Below, in pieces: positions 9,570-18,087 of a stretch of DNA of 64,000 bases (its first letter is position 1; the number at the start of each line of letters is the position of its first letter). The notes below the pieces were generated by a model that did not search any database, had not been told where the DNA came from, and saw only the letters and a list, made by a program, of their open reading frames with translations. Position numbers and translations under genes: made by a program. The DNA lies in NCBI RefSeq assembly GCF_027364955.1, contig NZ_DAHXOI010000007.1, positions 62,001 to 126,000 of the forward strand, given 5' to 3'. Source of the stretch: Ferrimicrobium sp. Its GTDB lineage: Bacteria > Actinomycetota > Acidimicrobiia > Acidimicrobiales > Acidimicrobiaceae.

Positions 9570-9941
9570 CGCGGTGGACCGACATCAGTATCGGTGTACT
9601 GGAGGGAATCATCGTCTAGTGAGACGTTTTCGAGATGGCAAGCGCCGTCTACGAGGCGGATTTGCTCGGCCTCTACGGCTGGTTTCTGCCAGAGTGCGAC
9701 CTCGGTTCCACCCGATACGCTCCAGCTCCTCTGCTGGTCCGGATTGCAATCAAGAGGGTGAATCGAGATGATCGTCTTGACTGGAGTGACTGCTCCCCCA
9801 TGCTCAATGCATGTCCGGTTGATCAAGTTGCTCGATGAGCGCATTGGAGACAAAGGAGTTCTGCGGCTGATCGAGCAAGGGTTGGCCGCAGGAGTTATCG
9901 AGGATGGAAACTGGGCTGAGACGCCAGAGAGTTCATCGTAA
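9570..9941 (+). pseudogene. Fragment of a group II intron reverse transcriptase
   Basis: Two segments in nearby frames match the group II intron-encoded protein family. The first, about 9585-9690, reads VLEGIIV, two stops, DVFEMASAVYEADLLGL, paralleling the family stretch LEDKIVQ..V.EVLNAIYEADFLGFSYGFRPGR. The second, 9807-9941, reads RLIKLLDERIGDKGVLRLIE then AGVIEDGNWAETPE, paralleling LL..RIGD..LLRLI...L.AGVLEDG...ET.EGTPQGG. The YADD active-site segment and the maturase domain are absent. It is a relic of a retroelement with in-frame stops and at least one frameshift. I could not delimit the intron RNA ends. Confidence 0.62.
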
Positions 9942-10731
9942 GGACTTGCTCTGGTCGTTGTTCGCTAACTGTTCTCTGTACGATGTCTTTGACCGCTCAA
10001 TCCGACAGTGCAGATGTCCAGCACACCAAGGATTGCACGGTTGCGTTTAGGTTAATAGATGACCTCATGGTCGAGTAACGCGCTGCCTCAGCGAGGTTCG
10101 CGAAACGTTCAATCTGGCGGAGCTGCGTCCGACAAGACCCGCCTCATCTACGTTTGGCCGTTTCGCAGCTCAGGACCAAGAGAGGGCTTAGACGGCTAGC
10201 GATGATCGACCCTCCAGCCTTATGCATCAGTGTCAGAAGGCTGGGGATGAGCATTTCTGGTTCCGGCGTGTCTCCATCAAGACGAGACCGCGGGCCAGCT
10301 AGCGAAAGATTCAAAGTCGAGATTTGGAGCCGCCAGCGACGCTCCATAGTCAAGCGGTGGTTACCGCATGAGGGCGTTGTGCATCCAGTACGGTGCTTTG
10401 CAGCCGCAACTCAAGGCAGGAGTCCGGTTCGCTGATCCCATAGATTGGGGGCTGTCCGAGGACTCTGGTAGGGGCAGCCCCCCGGGATAGGTAAGGACCC
10501 TCATGGGTCTGCAGTAGATGCCCTGGCCAACTGGAGGAGTTGTTGAGCCGATCCGGTGACACGGTGGAGCAGTACTTTGTCCAGCCGGATGGGGGGCGAC
10601 TATCACCTCCGGTTTGGTGGGAGCGGGTGGTTTCCATTAACCACACTGCAACCGCTAGCTCTGGCTCTCTCCGGGTAGCTAGCATGTCCATCAACTGAGT
10701 TGAGCCTAGTGCTCTGAAAAGGAGATCGATA
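9942..10731. other. Non-coding interval downstream of the intron relic
   Basis: No frame is recognisable. The stretch may include remains of the intron RNA or another mobile element, but I could not identify domain V or terminal repeats. AAGGAG just before 10732 belongs to the next gene. Confidence 0.3.
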
Positions 10732-11073
10732 ATGGACACCGTTGATGAGATGGCTGGTAGCGGAACACACCAATCGCGACTCGTTCGCATCCTTGCCTAT
10801 GTGCCGAGGATCCTGGCGTCAAAGCCGCATATCATCCTGCTGACACTGCTCGGGGTCTACCTGGTGGTGCTGCCGTTAGTGTCGGTGCACGTCTCGGCTT
10901 TTGCCGAGCTTGTTGGCGGCAACTATACCAACGTTACCAGTGACCTGGGCGCTTGTATCGCGGCGGGCGGCACCATTCACCTCATCAAGTCACACCGGGA
11001 GCACCGTAGCCAGCTCACGAAACTCGAGAACTTGGTAACTGAACTTCACCGTCGGCTGGACGAGAGGGGTTAA
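10732..11073 (+). CDS. Small two-helix membrane protein of unknown function
   Basis: A 113-residue protein with one clear hydrophobic segment (about 33-53, IILLTLLGVYLVVLPLV) and a weaker one at about 74-86. It ends in a basic, heptad-like C-terminal helix with LTKLENLVTELHRRL. AAGGAG precedes the ATG by 8 bases, supporting the start. I do not recognise the family. It stands 130 bp upstream of the ferric-reductase-like operon in the same direction, but the gap makes co-transcription uncertain. Confidence 0.6.
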   Translation: MDTVDEMAGSGTHQSRLVRILAYVPRILASKPHIILLTLLGVYLVVLPLVSVHVSAFAELVGGNYTNVTSDLGACIAAGGTIHLIKSHREHRSQLTKLENLVTELHRRLDERG

Positions 11074-11204
11074 GAAGTTTCTTGTCTCAGCTCGGCTTCA
11101 GTCGATGCCAAGCTTCACACGGCATGCTGGAAGATGGAGGGCCGCAGAGTTCTCCACCCTCGGTTACTTGATTGGGTGTCTGCCGGTTGGGCTAAAGGAG
11201 TTGT

Positions 11205-12569
11205 ATGAAGGTTTCGGCCCCCACGGGCGCGGCGGCTGCACGGACAGATTCGGCGCGACCCCGACGTTCAGGTGAGACTGGTCTGTTGGTTGCCATGGCA
11301 GTTGCAGGCATTGGCCTTGGTGTGATACTGGGATTACCCTTGGTTGACGGGACGGTGCATGAGATCCATGCGCCAGGCGGTTGGACGCTGTTCCTTGGAT
11401 CGGTGACGGGACTGATCGGTACCTACTTCGCCCTGGTGATGGTGTTCATGGCCTCCCGTCTGCCCATGCTTGAGCGAGCCCTGGGCAGAGGTGGGGTGAT
11501 GGGTTGGCATAAGAATCTCTCCATACTTGCGATCTCCTTTATCCTCGCCCACGCGGTGCTCACCACGATGGCCTATGCCGAGATCGCCAAGACAGGATTT
11601 ACCCATGAGCTTGGTGTGCTGATCAACACCTATCCCGATATGATCACCGCGTTCATCGCTCTGGGGTTGATGTTGTTGATCGGGTTGGTGTCCCTGCCAT
11701 GGTTGCGCCAGCGCCTCTCGCGAGAGAACTGGTGGCTCTTGCATCTCTTGATCTACGTCGCCCTCGTGCTCTCCTTCGCCCATGAGTTGGCCCTTGGTCC
11801 GAGCTTTGTGAACCACCCCATCGCACAATGGGTGTGGGGGCTAGCGTGGATCGGGGCTGGAGTTGCGATCCTCACCTATCGTATTTTCGTACCGCTACTA
11901 CGCTCCATGCGCCATGGGTTGCGGGTGGCGGCTGTGGAACCTCAAGCCAATGGTGTGACTAAGATCCTTCTTGAGGGCCAGTATCTAGAAGACCTCCCGC
12001 TTCAGGGAGGCCAGTTCTTCGAGTGGCGCTTTCTCACCCGGGGTCGATGGTGGCAAGCCCACCCGTTCTCGGTGGTCGATCGCCAGGAGGATACCCTGCG
12101 GCTGATGGTGAAGCCGATCGGAGACTTTTCAACGAACCTTGCCGAGCTCAAGGTGGGTACCCACGTCTGGTTTGAAGGCCCTTATGGCAACTTTACGGTG
12201 GCACAACGGGCCAGAGATCGCGCGCTACTCATCGCTGGTGGAATTGGGGTGACCGCCGTACGGGGTCTGCTCGAGGATCTACCCCGTGAGAGTCGTCCCG
12301 CGGTGGTGTTGCGTGTCACCGCCAAGACCGATGTGGTGTTACTTGACGAACTCGAGCGACTGGTCAACGAGCGTAACGGCAGGGTCTACATCTTGAGTGG
12401 GGATCGCACGGAGGTGGATCTGCGTACCATCGCAGGCAACATCAAGGACTACCGAAGTCGGGATATCTTCATCAGTGGGTCTCCCGGTTTCGTTGAGGCG
12501 GTTCGCGATGTCTTTGTACAGCTCGGTGTCAAGCGGCGTCAGCTGCACGCAGAGCCCTACACGATTTAG
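11205..12569 (+). CDS. Ferric reductase-like transmembrane flavoprotein
   Basis: A 454-residue protein combining a ferric-reductase-like membrane domain (about 25-230, six helices) with a cytoplasmic FAD/NAD(P)H ferredoxin-reductase-type domain (about 235-454). Histidines placed for heme b appear in GWHKNL, LAHAV, LLHLLIY and FAHEL. HPFSVV is the FAD-binding motif, GPYG follows, and IAGGIGVTAVRGLL is the NAD(P)H-binding loop. It should move electrons from NAD(P)H through FAD and heme across the membrane. The next two genes encode an FMN-carrying protein and its flavin transferase, so the natural acceptor is probably that covalent flavin and, beyond it, ferric iron or another extracytoplasmic acceptor. 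AAAGGAG precedes the start. Confidence 0.85.
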   Translation: MKVSAPTGAAAARTDSARPRRSGETGLLVAMAVAGIGLGVILGLPLVDGTVHEIHAPGGWTLFLGSVTGLIGTYFALVMVFMASRLPMLERALGRGGVMGWHKNLSILAISFILAHAVLTTMAYAEIAKTGFTHELGVLINTYPDMITAFIALGLMLLIGLVSLPWLRQRLSRENWWLLHLLIYVALVLSFAHELALGPSFVNHPIAQWVWGLAWIGAGVAILTYRIFVPLLRSMRHGLRVAAVEPQANGVTKILLEGQYLEDLPLQGGQFFEWRFLTRGRWWQAHPFSVVDRQEDTLRLMVKPIGDFSTNLAELKVGTHVWFEGPYGNFTVAQRARDRALLIAGGIGVTAVRGLLEDLPRESRPAVVLRVTAKTDVVLLDELERLVNERNGRVYILSGDRTEVDLRTIAGNIKDYRSRDIFISGSPGFVEAVRDVFVQLGVKRRQLHAEPYTI

Positions 12570-12626
12570 CCAATCGGTTGGTGGCGGACGGATGGCCGAT
12601 GACAAAAATCGTGAGAAGGAGGGTGT

Positions 12627-13082
12627 ATGCGTAGGATATTGACGGTACTTGGGGCAACGGTCGTGGGCCTTATTGGCATCCTTACCCTGCACCCGCGGGC
12701 TAAAACTCAGCTGAGCGTCGCCTCGGTTGACAAGAACCACCCTAGCTCGAAGGCCAGCAAGGGCAAGGCTGCGACGCCGACCAACGTGCCGCTCCCAGCT
12801 GGACCAACCTCGGTGACGGGACCGCTGACGAACTACGGATTTGGCGACATTGCGGTAACGGTGGAAGTGAAGGCGCACAAGATCGTTGACATCTCCATCG
12901 CAAAGTTCCAGGCCCTTGAGGCGTACTCGATCGAAATCGAACAGGCTGCGGTTCCGTCACTCAGAGCGGAGGCACTCAAAGCCCAAGGACTTCCAATCGC
13001 GATCGTTTCGGGTGCTACCTACACCAGTCAGGGATTCGCATACTCGTTACAGGGTGCTTTGAACAAGTTGCGAGGCAAGTGA
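12627..13082 (+). CDS. FMN-binding domain protein (covalent flavin carrier)
   Basis: A 151-residue exported or membrane-anchored protein. It has an N-terminal hydrophobic segment (residues 4-22), a basic/Ala linker, and an FMN_bind domain from about residue 65. The flavinylation site reads SGATYTS at 128-134, with T131 as the expected acceptor of FMN by a phosphoester bond; the aspartate often seen a few residues earlier is replaced. The gene follows the ferric-reductase-like gene by 57 bp and overlaps apbE by TGATG, an obvious operon. GAAGGAGG precedes the start. It most likely receives electrons from the reductase on the outer face of the membrane. Confidence 0.85.
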   Translation: MRRILTVLGATVVGLIGILTLHPRAKTQLSVASVDKNHPSSKASKGKAATPTNVPLPAGPTSVTGPLTNYGFGDIAVTVEVKAHKIVDISIAKFQALEAYSIEIEQAAVPSLRAEALKAQGLPIAIVSGATYTSQGFAYSLQGALNKLRGK

Positions 13083-13831
13083 TGCTCGCTGAGATTGTGA
13101 CCATGGGCACCGTCTTTACCCTTTCGGCAGCTGATCAGATTGACGAGGAAGATGGGAAGCAGATCGAGGTGGGCTGGGAGTCGCTGGTCGAACGTGCGAG
13201 GGCCGAGCTTGGACGCATCGACGCTGTATTTAGCACCTACCGGAGTGATAGTGAGGTCAGTCGTCTCCGTCGGGGTGAGCGTAGCGTTCACAGTGATGAA
13301 CTCGATGAGGTGATCGCCCTCTGCGAGGTTGCTCGGGAGCTCTCAGATGGCTACTTTAACCCGTGGGCGGTCCCTGGTGGGTTTGACCCATCGGGACTGG
13401 TGAAGGGTTGGGCGGCCGAGCGCATCCTTGGAATGGTGATTGCCACAGGGGCAACTGAGGCGGTGGTGAATGGTGGTGGCGATATCGCAATCCACAGTGA
13501 CACCCTGATCAACGTTGGCATTCGCCACCCTCACCACGCCGATCGGCTGTGTGGGGTGGTCCAGACCAATAGCGCGGTCGCGACCTCAGGACTCTACGAG
13601 CGGGGGTGTCATGTCGTCAACCCCGTGGGCGACGAGCTCGGTGCGTTCGCCGCCACGATTGTTGGGGCGCCACTCTATCTTGCCGATGCGCTGGCGACAG
13701 CGGTGATCGCCGGAGGGGTGCGAGTCCTCGAGCGGATCGGTCAGGTGGGGTCCTTTCGCGGGCTGTTGATCACCTCCGATGGAATCATGCAGACACTCCC
13801 AGGCACCTTACTCTCATGCATCGAGGCGTAG
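13082..13831 (+). CDS. apbE: FAD:protein FMN transferase (ApbE)
   Basis: A 249-residue ApbE-family enzyme that splits FAD and attaches FMN to a threonine or serine in target proteins. Family motifs seen are TMGTVFTL near the N-terminus, the substrate loop PSGLVKGWAAERI, and NGGGDIAIH. It lacks an obvious signal peptide, unlike many Gram-negative ApbE proteins, so modification may occur before or during export. The ATG overlaps the stop of the FMN-binding protein (TGATG); a GTG one codon earlier is an alternative. The target is almost certainly the adjacent FMN_bind protein. Confidence 0.88.
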   Translation: MLAEIVTMGTVFTLSAADQIDEEDGKQIEVGWESLVERARAELGRIDAVFSTYRSDSEVSRLRRGERSVHSDELDEVIALCEVARELSDGYFNPWAVPGGFDPSGLVKGWAAERILGMVIATGATEAVVNGGGDIAIHSDTLINVGIRHPHHADRLCGVVQTNSAVATSGLYERGCHVVNPVGDELGAFAATIVGAPLYLADALATAVIAGGVRVLERIGQVGSFRGLLITSDGIMQTLPGTLLSCIEA

Positions 13832-13848
13832 TGCGCGATTATGGATGA

Positions 13849-14769
13849 CTAGGCGTCTCCGAGTTGTTCCAGAAGCTCCACCGATGGACAGAAGAAGAGG
13901 GTCCCAGTGATCGCGGTGGAGAAGTCGAGCAACCGGTCGTAGTTGCCAGGAGGGTCGCCAAGGAACATGTTGGTGAGCATGCGTTCGGTGATCCGGACAT
14001 CCCTGGCATAGCCGATGAAGTAGGTACCATAGTGGTGGTCGTGAAGACTTCCAAAGGGCATGTTGAGCCGGTAGATCGCAAGCTCTTCGTCGTTGGCATC
14101 GCGGATGTTGTTGAGCGCAACATGGGAGTTGACGGGCTTGGTAACGTCATCGAGTTCAACGTTCTCAAGTTTGCGACGACCGACGGCTCGCTCTTGATCT
14201 TCGGTGGTAAGTGCCTCCCAAGCGCTGAGATCGTGCAGATACTTCTGGACGATGACGTAGCTACCGCCAACAAAGGTTGGCTCTTCTTCGCCGATGATCG
14301 CCACTTGGGCTGCCTCGCTTTGGTCGGGGTTCTCGGTCCCATCAACGAAACCAAGGAGATCGCGTTGATCGAGGTACTTGAAACCTTGCACTTCGTCAAC
14401 GATGACTGAACCAGTCGGCAGCCGGTCCTTGAGAAGACGTGCGAGTTCGAAACACAGGCCGAGTTCCTGTGAACGGATATGAAAGAAGAGATCCCCGGGT
14501 GTGGATGGCGCATCGCGCACCACCCCATGGAGGGGGATGAAGGGGTGAAGGTGTGCTGGTCGTCCAGGTGAGAGCTGATCCCAGAGAAGCGAGCCGATGC
14601 CGACCACACAGCTGAGTCGTGCCTCCGGATAGCGAAACCCCACCGCCTTGGTGAGGCCATCAACTTCTCCAAGAACAGATCGGATCGCGTTCGTGTGATC
14701 AGCTGGAACGGTGACAACCATAAAAATGGCAGCCCCGGTCAGTGGTGTTGCAATTTCTTGAGGTTTCAC
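13849..14769 (-). CDS. Dye-decolorising (DyP-type) heme peroxidase
   Basis: A 306-residue DyP peroxidase, close in length and motif spacing to the YfeX-like subgroup. The signature GFVDGTENP lies at 140-148 with catalytic D143, the proximal heme ligand is H216 in NSHVALNN, and the distal arginine is R234 in YRLNMPFG. It has no Tat or Sec signal, so it is cytoplasmic. No encapsulin gene is adjacent. AGGAGG stands just before the GTG start. It lies head-on against apbE with 17 bp between stops. It probably detoxifies peroxide; a physiological reductant cannot be told from sequence. Confidence 0.9.
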   Translation of the reverse strand: MKPQEIATPLTGAAIFMVVTVPADHTNAIRSVLGEVDGLTKAVGFRYPEARLSCVVGIGSLLWDQLSPGRPAHLHPFIPLHGVVRDAPSTPGDLFFHIRSQELGLCFELARLLKDRLPTGSVIVDEVQGFKYLDQRDLLGFVDGTENPDQSEAAQVAIIGEEEPTFVGGSYVIVQKYLHDLSAWEALTTEDQERAVGRRKLENVELDDVTKPVNSHVALNNIRDANDEELAIYRLNMPFGSLHDHHYGTYFIGYARDVRITERMLTNMFLGDPPGNYDRLLDFSTAITGTLFFCPSVELLEQLGDA

Positions 14770-14853
14770 TTCACCTCCTGGCGGTTAGCGATGGATGGCG
14801 ATCATGCATAGGGTGACCGTTGCTGTTGGTTGCTACCTATCGTATGGATTGGG

Positions 14854-15228
14854 CTAGCTGACGATCTCGAGGAGCAGCCCCCCAAGGATGGCCGCGTTCT
14901 TGTAGAACTGGATGCTTTGATTCTTCCGCGCAGCATCGTCCTCTTCACGCCAGAAGGGATGACCCACAATGGTTGTAGCGGTGATGGAGGTAGCGAGTCC
15001 AAGCGCAGCGAGCTTGGGTTTGATGCCGAGTGCGAGAGCGATTCCGCCTGCTACCATAACCCCACCGTTCAAGCGTACGAGCTCCTGGCTCGCAGGTAGG
15101 CCCGAGCGTTCTAGCGCCTTGTGGCGCATACCTGGCTCGCGTGCGGCACCTAGGCCTCCGTAGATAAGCGGAGAGGCAACCATCGCCCTTCCCAGTTGAC
15201 GACACAGCTTTTTTGTCTTTTGGCTCAT
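14854..15228 (-). CDS. DoxX-like membrane protein
   Basis: A 124-residue protein with three to four hydrophobic helices and the DoxX pattern: GRAMVASPLIYGG at the start, then a Gly/Ala-rich helix, GHPFWRE and QFYKNAAILGGLL. DoxX-family proteins are small membrane proteins; some are linked to redox homeostasis. It lies 84 bp upstream of the DyP gene in the same orientation, so the two may be co-transcribed. No strong ribosome binding site precedes the ATG. The family is reasonably clear; the function is not. Confidence 0.78.
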   Translation of the reverse strand: MSQKTKKLCRQLGRAMVASPLIYGGLGAAREPGMRHKALERSGLPASQELVRLNGGVMVAGGIALALGIKPKLAALGLATSITATTIVGHPFWREEDDAARKNQSIQFYKNAAILGGLLLEIVS

Positions 15229-16129
15229 AATGGTAGCTACTTTCTGCGTATTGGTAGTGAAATGTTCCTTTCCTCAGTCTAGCGGGAGTGGTGTCCAATG
15301 GGGGGGGCGACGTGTGGTGCCGAGGGGATTGCCATGAAAGCTGGACCCGCACGGGCTCATCGATTGTTGACCCAACAAGCTAGACATTGCGTCGTCTAAG
15401 TTCTTCGCAACCTGCGATGTTTCAGTGATTCATGAAGGGGGTTGATTGGCATTGCGGAGTTGTGGCCGTTGGGACAATTCGAGAGTTGTGTGCACTGTAG
15501 GTGTGCCATTTGTCTCTTTGTAGAAAGTAATCCACCGCGTTCAGCACATCGTGGAACATGATACTGGCTTCTCCGTAGCCGGAGGTAGGGGTTACTGGGC
15601 GCGTAGTGCAGTCGTATCTGGTGAGAAGTGTGATCGTGTTTGGCACCTCGAGAGGTGCACTGTCACTGACGCTAAAGCATTCGTGAGTTGGTTGGGTGCA
15701 GTATCCACACCTGGCACTGCGACGTCTGTTGGTTGTGTGACCTGGGTTGGAGGAGGTTGTCGAGCTGCAGGCGGTTGTTGCCGTGCATCGAGATGGAGTG
15801 CGCCAACTGGCGGTGGCTGTAGAGAATGTAGCCACTCTGGTCAGCGATCCATGTCATGCAACAGTCGCGCGATTACAGGGATGGCTTACAGTGTGAGGTG
15901 TAACAAATATTACAACAACGACTTGGCATGAGGGATTAATTTTATTGTGCAAATAGATTGTTAATTCATCAAGAATTGTACCCATGTCCATCTTGGATGG
16001 TGTAGTCTCCTTGGAAGTAGAGTGCGTGTCATTACAGGGTCGCAGCGGTCGGTTTGGTCGCGTGACCTAGTGGCCACGTACTGATATCCAAATTGGCGTA
16101 GGTGGCATGTGATGCTCAAGGAGGAGGCT
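15229..16129. other. Long non-coding interval
   Basis: About 900 bp without a supportable gene. Candidate frames on both strands (for example 15422-15835 minus and 15551-15931 plus) have no recognisable family and skewed composition. A locally AT-rich stretch at about 15895-15985 stands out against its surroundings and could be promoter or decayed foreign DNA. Confidence 0.35.
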
Positions 16130-16969
16130 ATGGGGGTAGCGAACGTACTGCTGATCGAAGAGGATGACTTGATCGCGCGGGGGATGGCTGGGATGCTTGA
16201 AGATCTCAGCTGGGGCCATCCGCTACGGGTGCGAGCCCTATGCGAAGTGTCACGTACAAGTCTGGAGAGAACGCCGCTGGTGATTGTCGGATTGACTCCA
16301 CAAAACGCCGATATGGTTTCGTCCTTGGCTCATGGGAATCACCAGGTGGTTGTGTATTCGAGTTCGGTAGGTTCTCGCCATATTGGCGATGCAATCGGTG
16401 CTGGCGCTCTGGGTTACGTCGAGCGTCATTCTCTTGATCAGAAGGAGCTTGCTCGTCAACTCTACCTCGCCAGCCAAGGGGCCCGCTGTGTGTCGCGAGG
16501 GCTGGCTCGCCGGCTATTAACTGACATGGAAGCCCGACCGCTGTCGCAGAGTTTAGAGATCGACGATACGGCCAGAACCTATCTCCAGCGCTGGAGCGAT
16601 CAAGGATGTATCGGTGTCGCAGGTCAACGACAGTGGGAGGAGGCGGGAGTGATTCAGGGCATCTGGAATACCTGGGCAAAGAGGACACAAACCTACCGTC
16701 TGGAACTTACTGAGCGACAGGTGGAGATTCTGGCAGCCCTTGATCGGGGGTTGAGCGCTGGTGAAATCGCCGAGATGCTGTTTGTCTCGGTAGCAACGGT
16801 GCGAGCTGATCAGGATCGTGTCAAAGAGCGGGTTGCTGACATCATTGGGACAGAACTCAAACGTGATACGGCGTGTCGTCGAGCGTGGCATCTTATGCAT
16901 GGAATGTGGCACACAGATTATGAAGTTCGGGACCATAGTGGACAGAGCGATAGACGCGCCCTGTCATAA
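16130..16969 (+). CDS. Orphan LuxR/NarL-type regulator with degenerate receiver
   Basis: A 279-residue protein. Residues about 5-120 follow a receiver fold: acidic cluster EEDD near the N-terminus, VVVYSSSVG, and AIGAGALGYVERHSLD at the position of the conserved lysine region. The phosphoacceptor aspartate appears replaced in PLVIVGLTPQ. A linker follows, and the C-terminal part at about 190-250 has a LuxR-like helix-turn-helix (LTERQVEILAALDRGLSAGE, then EIAEMLFVSVATVRADQDRV). The ATG at 16130 has AAGGAGGAGG directly upstream, so it is preferred over the ATG at 16109. No kinase gene is adjacent. It may respond to something other than phosphorylation. Confidence 0.72.
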   Translation: MGVANVLLIEEDDLIARGMAGMLEDLSWGHPLRVRALCEVSRTSLERTPLVIVGLTPQNADMVSSLAHGNHQVVVYSSSVGSRHIGDAIGAGALGYVERHSLDQKELARQLYLASQGARCVSRGLARRLLTDMEARPLSQSLEIDDTARTYLQRWSDQGCIGVAGQRQWEEAGVIQGIWNTWAKRTQTYRLELTERQVEILAALDRGLSAGEIAEMLFVSVATVRADQDRVKERVADIIGTELKRDTACRRAWHLMHGMWHTDYEVRDHSGQSDRRALS

Positions 16970-17298
16970 TTCCGGCAGATCTCTCCTTTGGGCGCAATAG
17001 ACACCGCCTTCCACCAGAGAGTCCGATCAGGTGACTAGGCATACAGATATTTTTCTGGAGCACAGCGACAACAGGAATGAAGCGAAGGGATCAACGTATC
17101 AGGATGAGCCGACGGTACGATCTGATCCTTGGGCCTCCCAGCATCGCTCCAGTTAAAACCAGGCACGCTGCTTGGGCCACATGAAAGAGCGCCGACGTGT
17201 CACATGCAAAACTGCTGTTGCTTGCTATTTGGGCAACCGAGCTAATTCATCAAAGCTGATTGCGGTCGAGGTAAGTGACGAGGAAGATTACGAGTCGA
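16970..17298. other. Intergenic interval between convergent genes
   Basis: It lies between the stops of the LuxR-type regulator and the signal peptidase gene. No gene or strong hairpin was recognised. Confidence 0.35.
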
Positions 17299-17943
17299 TT
17301 ACTCGACGGCTGCTGGTTGAGTGGGCGTACTTTCAGTGGCTGAAGACGGTGGTGGAGTTTGTTTCGGCTTTCGCGTGAAGGCGAACCAGACGAGTAGGCC
17401 GACGGCTAAGCCAAGGATTACTTTGCCAACAACGCCGAGTTCGAAGACGAACCACCGCCACGCATAGGCGGGATGATGGACGAAGAGCTGAGGAAAGCCG
17501 AGAAACTTTGGTGCGTAGACGACCTTCCCGATGATGTCATTCATCCGGAGTGGCGGATCAAAAACGTCGGGTCTACTTGCTGGGTTGTCACCTTTGGTGA
17601 CGAGATTGCCGTTAGGCTTGATCGCGATCAGACGGTGTGCCCATACCAGTCCATTGGCGTGAAACTCGATGACCTCCCCCACGTGATAGGAGGATTCGTG
17701 TTCGACGAAGATCATGGAACCTGGAGGAATGGTGGGATACATTGAAGGAGTGTAAACGTAGCTGTGATTGGTCCTTGACAAGAAAAACGCGCCCCCTACG
17801 AGGATGAAGGTCGCCACGAGAACCAGCGTTAACCGTGCCATTCGCTCTAGCTTCGATCGTGTTTGTCGAGTTTGCTTGATCGGCTTTGAGTTGGCAGAGT
17901 CGTCATCGGGACTGAGTGATTCAGGAAGTTGCGCTGTGTTCAT
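17299..17943 (-). CDS. Signal peptidase I, SipW/archaeal type (S26B)
   Basis: A 214-residue membrane peptidase. It has a cytoplasmic N-terminus, a membrane helix at about 37-56, then the catalytic serine S67 in YTPSMYPTIPPGSM. The second catalytic residue is histidine, H103 in WAHRL, instead of the lysine of ordinary bacterial signal peptidase I, and TKGDNP with D119 follows. This Ser-His type (S26B) is known from archaea, the ER and Bacillus SipW. A second membrane helix (about 170-192) and a Pro-rich tail close the protein. It lies just downstream of a camelysin/TasA-like gene, the usual SipW substrate class, so it probably processes that protein. Confidence 0.88.
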   Translation of the reverse strand: MNTAQLPESLSPDDDSANSKPIKQTRQTRSKLERMARLTLVLVATFILVGGAFFLSRTNHSYVYTPSMYPTIPPGSMIFVEHESSYHVGEVIEFHANGLVWAHRLIAIKPNGNLVTKGDNPASRPDVFDPPLRMNDIIGKVVYAPKFLGFPQLFVHHPAYAWRWFVFELGVVGKVILGLAVGLLVWFAFTRKPKQTPPPSSATESTPTQPAAVE

Positions 17944-18015
17944 GAGTTCTTGTCCTTGCGTTGCTAAAATAAGGCGAGCCTAACCAATGCTAGCTTGGTA
18001 ATGATTCTAGATCGG

Positions 18016-18063
18016 AGCGGTACCCCAGTCGATAATTGCCATATTCTTGACTGGGGTACTGCT
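18016..18063. terminator. Strong hairpin between camelysin gene and signal peptidase gene
   Basis: Fifteen bases (18016-18030) pair with 18049-18063 around an 18-base loop with one mismatch; the core is GTACCCCAGTC against GACTGGGGTAC. No T-tract follows on the minus strand. Its position suggests partial termination or mRNA-end protection, giving more camelysin than peptidase message. Confidence 0.6.
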
Positions 18064-18087
18064 CTAGACGGTCGTCACAAAGGTGGA

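Noticed and set aside
9942-10731. Group II intron RNA domains
   Set aside because: I looked for a domain V-like hairpin and conserved intron ends but could not place them with confidence.
15422-15931. Overlapping frames on both strands
   Set aside because: No family resemblance, no ribosome binding site and mirror-image low-quality composition; treated as non-coding.
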